31,369 nt of DNA, from positions 19,942 to 51,310 of the forward strand of contig MU069482.1 of NCBI GenBank assembly GCA_002284615.2. Direction: 5' to 3'. Both the position numbers and the translations under genes were made by a program. Positions 18,786 through 27,400 of the stretch are shown here, one piece after another (the stretch's first letter is position 1; the number at the start of each line of letters is the position of its first letter). Source of the DNA: Dunaliella salina (Eukaryota > Chlorophyta > Chlorophyceae > Chlamydomonadales > Dunaliellaceae). Under the pieces are notes generated by a model, which did not search any database, was not told the DNA's origin, and worked only from the letters and a program-made list of their open reading frames with translations.

Positions 18786-18960
18786 GCAACCCTCCAAATT
18801 CCTACTAGTTCTGTTCCTGGTTCTCTCCTTGGCTAGCTGTGTCCAGTGTAGGTCCTGAGGGCTTTCTGGTGAGGCCTCTAGCTTTCCAGTTAGTGGACCT
18901 TCCCTTAACGCACGCGGCCTTTGGCTTGCCGCGTAGACTTTCCTTTTTCTTTTCTTTCAG
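18785..18960 (+). mobile_element. Copy E 3' tail (T5)
   Basis: A degenerate NPPDPH terminus (AACCCTCCAAATTCCTACTAG) is followed by CTCTCCTTGGCTAGCTGTG, TCTGGTGAGGCCTCTAGC and CCCTTAACGCACGCGGCC. The hairpin is ACGCGGC...GCCGCGT, a seven-pair stem at about 18911-18933. The end is a TTTTC tract at 18940-18958. Confidence 0.8.
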
Positions 18961-18961
18961 C

Positions 18962-19141
18962 GCGCACTCAGCTAGTAAAGGCTCCCTGACAAGCAAATTA
19001 GCAGGGGCTTCACCAAAAGGCAAGGATACAATGTGAGACAATGCTGCAATGCGACGCGCAATGCACACATTTACTGGCATGCCCAAACGCTGAGAGATAG
19101 ACCTGACCACCAACTTGGTGTTGAATTTGCCATTATGCTTG
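18962..19141 (+). repeat. Left half of the SINE-interrupted repeat
   Basis: Matches 16480-16680 (ACTCAGCTAGTAAAGGCTCC..., GCAGGGGCTTCACCAAAAGG, CAAACGCTGAGAGATAGACC). It ends at ATTATGCTTG (19132-19141), which is repeated at 19558-19567 on the far side of SINE2. Confidence 0.75.
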
Positions 19142-19567
19142 CAAAAAGTAGAAGTAAAAGTCTATGCTGGACAGCAACCGTACATGGACGCGTACATTAA
19201 GGGAAGACTCAAAGGAACAAGGAGAAAGGAAAAAGGAAGAGCTATGCTACTAGACATTGTCCAATAGCATTAACGCTAGACATTGTCTATTAGCATTTTT
19301 TTATTCTTTGTCCAATTGCATTAATGCTAGACATTGTCCAATAGCATCAATATTAATTGAGGGAAGGAGCCACTTGCTCAAGGCAAATCCTCGCCAGTAC
19401 CCGGGATGGAACCCTGGACCTCCTGCGTTCACTAGGGCTGTGTTTCACCCATTAGGCTCAGACTCAACTTGTCAGCACTGGCACTGGCACTGGCACTGAC
19501 AGTGAGCCCCACCAACTAAGGCAAGCTATGAGCAACCAAGCTAATGTGGGTCCGGTGATTATGCTTG
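19132..19567 (-). mobile_element. SINE2 with 10-bp target-site duplication
   Basis: A 416-bp minus-strand insertion (19142-19557) is bounded by ATTATGCTTG at 19132-19141 and 19558-19567. The minus strand carries GAGCCTAATGGGTGAAAC (A-box-like, about 19445-19460) and GGTTCCATCCC (B box, 19403-19413). Next is AGTGGCTCCTTCCCTCAAT, like the LINE tail, then a 29-bp tandem repeat. It ends in the shared tail: CTTCCCTTAATGTACGCG (near 19206-19189), GCATAGACTTTTACTTC (near 19167-19151) and a short T-rich end. A (TGGCAC)n stretch lies at 19477-19498 in its 5' part. It is absent from the related repeat at 16.67 kb. Confidence 0.75.
19250..19352 (+). repeat. 29-bp tandem repeat inside SINE2
   Basis: About four imperfect copies of GCTAGACATTGTCCAATAGC plus ATTAA. 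It lies between the two tail-like segments of SINE2 and enlarges it. Confidence 0.85.
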
Positions 19568-19900
19568 ACATACACTTGATGTCCATGTTGTCGAGCTTGC
19601 CAACCTGTTACTGCTAGGCACGCTATCAAAAACATAAAATCCCTCTCACACTGTAAGTCAAAGCCAGACTCCCTGGCTGGGTGTTTCCAGAAACCCTCCA
19701 AATTCTTACTTGCCTTCTTTGCTTTTTACCTTTGTGGTAAAGAGGACTCGTGCCATGTCATGGTTTTTGGTGCCAATGTCTCCTATTCCTTATTATAATC
19801 GATGCAGCTCACGGCTTTTTTCCACATTAGATTTGATGCAGCTCATTTTTTTTTCAATTACAATTGAAGCAGCCCATGTGTGCTTATGGTCGCATGCTGA
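19568..19900 (+). pseudogene. Right half of the SINE-interrupted repeat, with LINE 3' end
   Basis: Continues the repeat of 18962-19141: ACACTTGATGTCCATGTTGT, then GAAACCCTCCAAATTCTTAC (degenerate NPPDPH end, near 19691) and a 3' block with AAAGAGGACTCGTGCCATGT. It parallels 16680-16960 and the end of copy C at 9970-10200. Confidence 0.65.
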
Positions 19901-20170
19901 TATTTGGAAGTGTCTCAAACCCTTCAGTGCTTCAGCCAAAGCGGTGCATGTTGCCCTCAGAACTTTGACTCCTTTTTGTTGTTCCCTTCATGTTTTCCTT
20001 GTCGCACAAACAGTCTCTTTTTCAAGTCATCTTCTTTCTCTGCCCTGGGATTTTCAGTTGACTGCTTGTAGTTTCCGCCTCTGTGTGCTGGAAAGCACTA
20101 GCACAGCAGGCCACCCTGGGTGTTGACACACTGGACGTCCCCTTTTTTCCATGCTTTTGTATGGACAAGC
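19901..20170. other. No recognised gene
   Basis: An open frame on the plus strand (19710-20126) crosses from LINE 3' sequence into this region. It has no recognisable family and is probably a chance frame. Confidence 0.35.
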
Positions 20171-20174
20171 AATG

Positions 20175-20290
20175 CCTATCTCTGGTGTGAACAACCGGTG
20201 GTGCCCTCTGTCATGCTACAGCGCTGACTGTTGGGTACTCTACTTAATGCACGCTGGTTATTGCCCAGCGTAGACTTTAACTTTTTTTCC
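20175..20290 (+). mobile_element. Tail-bearing repeat, subfamily 3 (T7)
   Basis: GGTGTGAACAACCGGTGGTG, CAGCGCTGACTGTTGGGT, then CTTAATGCACGCTGG-TTATTGC-CCAGCGTAGACTTTAAC. The stem ACGCTGG/CCAGCGT at 20247-20267 is perfect over seven pairs. The partner copy is at 22450-22550 on the minus strand. Confidence 0.7.
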
Positions 20291-21160
20291 TCTGGTGTGT
20301 GCATGCCTCAATGCCTGTCTACTCAGAAGACCTTGTCAACCATCTCAGAAAGACAACTCCCCCTGCCCCCCCAACCCAAAGCATGCAATGGAATCCCCCC
20401 GCCCAAGAAAGCACGCACGTGAAAGGTATAAAAAAAGGGCACTAAGATACCCTCTGTAAAATTATGAATACTAGCCCTTGACATTTCTCGCCAGAAACGT
20501 GCACAAGTGCGAACAGTGACATGTATAGCAAGTCCAAGGATCACACAAGGCACAAGCAAAGCAACTTTTCCACTGTCCCAGCATGAGTGCTTCAAAAAAT
20601 TCTGTCACCGGAGCACACGCAATGTGTTTCTCGTTGACATGCAGAGCAAAGGCTAAACCCTTGCTGTTCACAGCCTTTCCCAATTGGTTTGGGTTTTGGC
20701 GCATGGGTCGCTGCATGCACTACTTCAAAAACTTCACTCGGCAGCCAGGGCCCATGAAGTTGCATGCGCTGAAAAGTTCTTGATGATTATTGGTTTGGCA
20801 TTGTCCGGGGTGCCCTGTCCTCTGGAACAACAAAAGAGCACAAGAAAAGCTTGCAAGCACAAGAACACCAACCCCAATCGAAGTCCAAGGGTTTGCTAGC
20901 AAAAGAAACGCGGACCCTGCTCTTTACCAAAGCGTTGGCCTGCACGTATGAGCAAATAAGCTCACAAAGCTGCGGCCCGCCCCATTTTGCATCCTTGCGG
21001 CAAAGCAAAATCGTTTTTATTTTCATGAGATCATTCAGACCTAAATATTAGGCCAGCATGTTGAACACAGACGAGATCAGGTAATGATGCCACCAGGTAC
21101 AAATGCAGCTGCCCAACAAATCGATTTTGATGGGGCAGCACATGATGCCCCAGGGTTCTT
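20291..21160. other. No gene I can recognise; weak minus-strand open frame
   Basis: On the minus strand, 20716-20471 encodes MRQNPNQLGKAVNSKGLAF and ALHVNEKHIACAPVTEFF, and an in-frame segment lies just upstream (NNHQELFSACNFMGPGC) behind a single stop. It reads somewhat like protein, but I do not recognise it and cannot place splice sites with confidence. The rest holds only short frames. Confidence 0.25.
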
Positions 21161-21169
21161 GCGCGCGCA

Positions 21170-21236
<67 letters not shown>
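21161..21236 (+). repeat. (AC)n microsatellite
   Basis: A GCGCGCGC start and then about 34 AC units. Confidence 0.97.
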
Positions 21237-21238
<2 letters not shown>

Positions 21239-22449
21239 CCGCATACATTGTTTTCCAATTCTTTCTTTACTCACACCGGCAGGTATATGCACCTGAACAT
21301 GACCAGCAAGATCAAAAAAGCCTTCAAGGTGAAAAGCGGGCCGTTCTCCTTGTGTTCACCTGTGCTTCCTTTGAAAGAATGTCCCACATCTTTTCTCCGA
21401 CGTCCTAACCTCTCACAGATCCGATGTACCAGTCAGGTGCGTTTTACTTGTTCCAAACAAGTTTTGAGGACGTCTGCCATTCCTGGCAAGAGTAGAAAAT
21501 GGGACGTTGTTTAATTCCTAGAGTCACGAGCTCATCCTGCGAGGCTGGCACACAGGAGGCTGAGCAGCCTAATTACTAGGCTCGTGGTCATTTCCCACAG
21601 CAACCTTGCAAAACTGTAAGTTGGAAACTTGAGGATTTGGGACTCGGCCAGTGGACTGTATTGCTGTACTTGCTATGATATTGAGTTGATCAGCCAGCCA
21701 TGCAGCCCACCCGGAAGAAAAAGCAAAAGCCAAGCGCACATTGCAAGAGAGGATTACACCATGATATAATATGATATTCCAAGCTCAACTGAAAAAATGC
21801 TCACTGTCTGTGGCTTTGAGTCCATATGCACACAGATTAAACGGGGAAAAACTGACAAAGTGAAACCAAAACATGAAGCACCCAGCGATGACTCTGAAAG
21901 TGCTTGAGACACCAAGCAATTCTGTTAGCATAAAAATTGGCTAGTCTCTTTTCTGGACAGTCATTGGCACTGCTGAAATGCTGCTAAAGGAAAATGATAC
22001 CAACCTAAAAAAACGGCCAGGCAGCTTTTGCTCGTATATGAGAACCTGATGCAGTATGTAGCTGAGTCTAAATGTGCTCCAGTACACACTGCTCAGCCAG
22101 CCTCATGTCAAGGTCCAGTACTTGTTGCCACCATCAAATAAATTTTCCAGCAAATCAAGAATCAGTCCCCAATCCAGGAGAGGAAAAGGTGTCACCAACC
22201 CTAGCTATACATGGGTTACACGGAGCACAGGCGCAGTGGAATTGCCAGGACCAGCCATGACATTTCCGGAGGGCAGGGGTTCCACACCACTAAGATGCTC
22301 GCCTGAGGCATACACAGTGATGTACCCTTGTCTTACCTATACATGGGTTGTCCTTGGCAAAGCTCTGTCTGAGCGTCTTATACCCTGCCCCCAATGAGCG
22401 AGCAGAGGCGCAACAGAGGCACTGGTCCCCATGCATGAACCTAGCAAGA
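21237..22449. other. No recognised gene
   Basis: Only short open frames. Bases 22202-22220 and 22337-22352 share CTATACATGGGTT, a small direct repeat about 135 bp apart. No domain or RNA gene is seen. Confidence 0.4.
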
Positions 22450-22550
22450 ACGGAAGCCTGCGCTGGGCACAGCCAGCGTGCATTAAATAAGACCCAACAG
22501 TCAGCGCTGAAACTGAGAACGAGTTCCACCAGTTCAGACCAAGAGAAAAA
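22450..22550 (-). mobile_element. Tail-bearing repeat, subfamily 3, reversed (T10)
   Basis: On the minus strand: TGGTCTGAACTGGTGGAAC, CAGCGCTGACTGTTGGGTCT, TTTAATGCACGCTGG-CTGTGC-CCAGCGCAGGC. The stem CGCTGG/CCAGCG is kept while the loop differs from T7. The pyrimidine tail is missing or lost. Confidence 0.7.
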
Positions 22551-23320
22551 AAAGTGCAGAAGCATACTCCTCCCTGAACCAACATCACGCAAGAAGAAAA
22601 CGGGAAGAAGCCCCACCACTTAATGTGTACAAGAAGGCCATCTGATTACATGTTGCCTCACTATTGTACAACTGTCTTTCCACAGACACTTCGTTTTCGC
22701 ATTTCGAGCCCTGCTTCCTTTTTTGCCTAGGTTGGCATGTTTTCCGCTCAGCTGCCCTTGAAGGCGGATATAGCGTGCAACCTTACCTCACCTTACCTTT
22801 CCACAGACACCCAAGCAACACCCTGTCGCAGTCACAGTCACGTCAGAACTGTTTAGCCGCAGCTGAATCAACCGCAACATCTTTGCAGCGCATGCGCACC
22901 AGCTCTGGACAGCTTCAATGATGAGAAATGAAGTGTTTGAATGTATGCAAAACTTCCAGTCGGTCCCTCTGGCTAACCAGGACCCATGGTAGGTTCTACA
23001 CTCACAGATTTGCTGGCTGTACCAACCTTCAGACCTGTGAGCCCCACACATTTACAGACCTGCAGACTCAGCTAAAGTTGCGCGCGGGCCCTACAAATCC
23101 AGGAGTCTGAAGGCACTGGCGCTGCATCTTGAGCCCTGAGCCTGTCGCCAAGACTGCTTCAGTACCACTTAGGTCTGCGCATGGCCAATTCCACGTAATC
23201 ACACCAAATATTTCATGTTTTCCCAGCCAAAAAGTGGGAGCGCTTAGGTACTTACTTGGCCAACCCTCATCATAGGCCTGCATGTGGCCTGTCTTCGAGG
23301 TGTTCCAGCACCGCAAGGTT
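22551..23320. other. No recognised gene
   Basis: Short frames only. CTTTCCACAGACAC occurs twice (22676 and 22797), each with the look of a plus-strand splice acceptor, but no exon could be supported. Confidence 0.35.
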
Positions 23321-23830
23321 TTTTAAGCACCTCATTGGCAAGCAGGGCCCTGCAGGGCTTTGGCCCAGCAGACCTCACGGGAACTTCACTTTGCTGGCAC
23401 TGCAGGGTTGATCAGGTAGATCACATTTTTCATCCAGATTGATAAATACCTGGTACAAGTACTTAGCACTGCAACTCGGCATTGCACAGGCCTGCGGGAC
23501 CCTGTCCCCGTAAGCACTGGCATGTTAATCAAATGGATCACACTTCTCACTCAGATGGATGAATACCCGGTTTGACTCTTGATCACCGCAGGCCAGCATT
23601 GCAGGCGAGCAGGACCCTGCCGCTGCGACGATTGGCCTTGTAAACGCCCCCAAGTCAACTAAAGCACCTCATAGGCCAAAATAGCCATGGCGGAGCTGTG
23701 CCCTGCTCCTCACCAGCGCCACGGCTTAGCACCTCACATGCGAGCAGGGCCAAGGCTACCGGCCTTGCAACTGTCCCCAAGGCTGCTTCAGCACTTCACA
23801 AATCTGCGGGGCACAAATTGTCAAGGACGA
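23321..23830 (+). repeat. Degenerate tandem repeat, about 118-bp unit
   Basis: GGCACTGCAGGGTTGATCAG...GATCACA..TTCATCCAGATTGA is followed about 118 bp later by GGCATGTTAATCAAATGGAT...CTCAGATGGATGA (near 23394 and 23517). GCAGG(A/G)CCCTG and CTTCAGCAC(C/T)TCA motifs recur through the block. It lies downstream of the kinase exons, in or past the end of that gene. Confidence 0.6.
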
Positions 23831-24060
23831 GGTCCATCAGTCCCTCACTTGCAGTGCTGGGGGCATTTGATGAGAAGGGGCTGTGCAGTACATTGTTGTG
23901 CCTGCGGGGCATTTTGCATGTCACAGCGTTGCAAAGAAGCACAGGGTCTTGTGACGCTTCTGTTCAGGCATCTCGTGGCACAGCCTTTGCATTTGCTTAA
24001 ATTGTTGCTTTTCTGGTTTGGAGCCATGGTGTAAATCACAAGCTGCAAAGCTGTCAAAGG

Positions 24061-24325
24061 TTCACCTGGTTGCATTTAAACCAATGTCCATTCACCTGGT
24101 TGCACCTACCCAAATGTCCAGATTCACCTTGTTGCACCTAATTTGATGTCCAGACTCACCAGGTGCATCTAACTCAATGTTCAGAATCACCTGGTTGCAT
24201 CTAATCCAACGTCCAAATTCACCTGGTTGCACCTAACCTGATGTTCAGATTCACCAGGTGCATCGAACTCAACGTCCAGATTCACCTGGTTGCATCTGAT
24301 TCAATGTCCAGAATCACCTGTTGCA
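24061..24325. repeat. Nine-unit minisatellite derived from the kinase exon 3 donor
   Basis: Nine units of 30-32 bp start at 24061, 24091, 24123, 24155, 24186, 24218, 24250, 24281 and 24312. Read on the minus (gene) strand each unit is CAACCAGGTGAATCTGGAC followed by a TTGAATTAGATG-like end. It matches the real junction ACCAG|GTGAGGCTGGCC then ATTGAATTAAATGCAGC at 24434-24395 at most positions. Each unit therefore carries a donor-like CAG|GTGA (or CTG|GTGA). Confidence 0.85.
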
Positions 24326-24384
24326 TCCACGGTTGTCGACAGTTGGTCTGCTGTTTGGGCAGGGCAGCAGCACAGAAGCCATGA
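24326..24384 (-). repeat. Second copy of the 3' end of kinase exon 3
   Basis: On the minus strand this encodes [13 protein letters not shown], repeating [12 protein letters not shown] at the end of the real exon. It then continues into CAACAGGTGATT, the first unit of the minisatellite. It bridges the exon and the array and shows the array grew from this boundary. Confidence 0.8.
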
Positions 24385-24427
24385 AGGAGCAGCACGCTGC
24401 TGCATTTAATTCAATGGCCAGCCTCAC

Positions 24428-27400
24428 CTGGTTGATTGTTGGCCTACTGTTTGGGCAGGGCTGCAGCATGGCTGTCACTAAGTCCCTGAAATGAGGGGCG
24501 ACATGGCTCGGCAGGGGCTCATACGTACAGCTGGTGATGTTCTTGCCCAGGACATATAAGCTCTGGTGCTCCTGCGCGTGGAAAGGAAGGTTCCAAAAAT
24601 GAGGAGCTAGATGGCTTGGAAGGGGCCCATACGTACAGCTGGTGATGTCCTTGCTCAGGACATGCAAGCTCTGGTGCTCCTGCGCGCTGTGTAAAGGAGG
24701 ACCCTAAAATGAGAGGCTACATGGCTTGGCAGGGGCTCATACGTAGAGGTGGTGATGTCCTTGCTCAGGACATGCAAGCTCTAGTGCTCCTGCGCGCTGT
24801 GTAAAGGAGGACCCTAAAATGAGGGGCTACGTGGCTCGGAAGGGGCCCACACATACAGTTGATGTCTTGTGCCGAGGACATTTAAGCTCTGACGCTCCTG
24901 CGCGCTGAAAAGGAAGGCAGAAAAATGAAAGGCTACATGGCTCGGCAGGGGCTCATACATACAGGTGATGTTCTTGCCCAGGGTATACAAGCTCTGGTGT
25001 GTAAAAGGAAGGCAGAACATGTCCAGGTTCCTGGGTTCTGATGCTCGAGTGCATGTGTCGCTCACTCATCATTTCACCAGTTGCCTCGGGAGCATGGGCA
25101 GTGGGTACACTCCACCACAAACACAGAGATCTGCTGCTGGGCACATGCTGAGGCGCGAGTGATCTGCATTTGGCATTGCAGCTTGATGCAGCATAACAGT
25201 GAACATAACATTCCATACACCTGGAATGCAGAAGCATTGAGGATACCCCCGCGTCATGCAGCTCAGCTCCCTCAGATATGCACAAAAACTAATCAATGAT
25301 GCTAATCTTGGTACCTGAAACACCTCAATTTTATCACACCCAAAAATTACTCAAATGCATGTAAATCAGGAGGCTGGCTGACAACCTACCAAGTCCCCTT
25401 CAGCTCTGCTTCTGGCTCACACCTACGCTTGCGCTTCTAGCATAGGTTTGAGGGCTTTTGATGAGGACCCCGCAAGCTTGCTGGATAGGGAGCCCTTCCT
25501 TCATGCGCGCGGCCTATGGTAGACCTATCATTTTCTTTTCTTTGCATGCAAGCTCACGAACAATTGTCACGTGCCCAATTTAATCGGACGGGATTTGAGG
25601 CTCATGCCGAAGCAGGTTCTCTGCAGTGGGCAGCTTTCAAGCTTGGATTGCTGTTGATGACAGGTTTCAATGGGCTGCTTTCAATGATGAATGATGATGA
25701 CAGGTTTCAATGATGATGACGGGTCTCAATGATGATGACAGTTTCAATGGGCAGCTTTCAAGCTTGGATTGCTGTTGATGACAGCTTTCAGAGATCCTGC
25801 AGCATAGCTCTGGAGCTGGCATCCAGCATGTTGAAAAAAACACTCCAGTAGCCATAACAACAATCCTGCTTTCCACCACAGAAGCTCTACACATAATCAA
25901 CCACCGCTGTGGGTGGATTTTAGTGACCTGAACTTATTTCATATTATTGCATGAGAAATGGAGTGAAAGACCCAGTGGTTGACGAGGTCAGGATTTGAAC
26001 AATGTCCCTTTAAGAAAGAAATCAGCTTGAGGGATGCCGAAATGTGCAATTTCTAACCTCCTTTCTTCATGAACTAAAAAACATGCAAGGTGATTATCAT
26101 AATACATACATTCTTTACTTTGGATCTATGGCAGAATTGAGCTGTGGGCCTCTTTTGTGTCTTTACAATCTACCCCTTTCTCCGAAGCAGCACCTCATTC
26201 TGAAGGCATGCCCTCCATTCCTTTGAGGAGTCTCCCCCCTACATGACCAGCTCACGCAAGTGGCATGTCCTTTCATCCGTACTAAGCGCTTCATTTTCCC
26301 GCAAGGAGCAGCTCATCATGAAGGCATGCCTCCTCCTCCATACAGACATTTCTTCCCCCATGAGAGCAGCTCATGCAGTTGACATTTCCTTCCTTACAAA
26401 GTGTGCTCCCATCCTTTCTCATAAGGAGCAGGTCATTTTGAAGGCATGCACTGACCATTGGATTGTGAGCGTCTGTTTGATAACTCAAAAGGGTTGCATC
26501 ACAGCTCTCAGTTCTTGAATGGGGAGAGTCATTTGATATGCGTCCTGCAAACCAAGACAGATCCTTCCCCTTTGGAGCAAAATCATCATCAAGATACCTT
26601 GAAATTACTAAGGCACGCCATGACCAGCCAAGGGGGAGGGGCTGCACAGGGATAACAGCTCAAAAAGTCACTTATTCTTCTTCCCTTCAAAAAATGAATT
26701 CCAGTGTGCAGCCCATGCAGGGCACACCATTTTCACCATGTGGAAGGGGCTCCTGAAGCCTGTCAGCTCATAGCTTGTGCTGAATTGCTATAGGTCAACA
26801 GCTCCTACAAGCAACTCATGCTGTGTTACCAAAAGGCTGTCATCTCATACAAGCAACTAATTCAGAATCACCAGAGGCCAACAAGTCATACAAGCAACTT
26901 GTCCTGAATTGCCAAAATAAATAAATGTTCCTCGGTGAGCAACATGAGCAGCTTAGATGCTCTTGAATGCATCAGAAATGCTTCCTCCTGTTGCATGCAA
27001 GCAGCTCCTGCACAGCCTCACCTTGTAGAATGGATTCCTGAGGGTGAGCAACTCATACAAGAGGCAGCCAAGCGACCATATGTCACTGCTGAACTCGTAT
27101 GGATGGCCTTTTATGCACTCGGGGCTCATATAGCAGGGCGTTCCAACTGTGTCAGGTGAAAGCATCAGGAGGAAACATGAACGGAAGGGCTCCATTGCAC
27201 CTAGGGTATGTGCAGCATCAGAAGGCAAACACTTGCATGCAAACAGGGCTCATGTAGCAGTTTGCTCCAGCTGTCAGTGGAGGCATCCGGAGGAAACATG
27301 AGAGTAAGGGCGTGTCAACTGCCAGGGGGAAGTAGCAAGAGGAAACATGAAGGCGCTCCAACTATAAGGAGAGAGCAAAAAAGGAGGAGACATGAAGGTG

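Noticed and set aside
19710..20126. 138-codon plus-strand frame
   Set aside because: Its first part lies in LINE 3' end sequence, composition is not gene-like, and no family is recognised.
21031..21296. Cys-Val and His-Thr rich proteins around the (AC)n tract
   Set aside because: Translation of a dinucleotide repeat.
24061..24325. Possible CRISPR-like array (nine regular 30-32 bp units)
   Set aside because: Units are contiguous with no spacers, the genome is eukaryotic, and the units match a kinase splice junction.
25940..26010. A tRNA gene or SINE on the minus strand near 25.99 kb
   Set aside because: Only a B-box-like GTTCAAATCC is present; no A box or cloverleaf.
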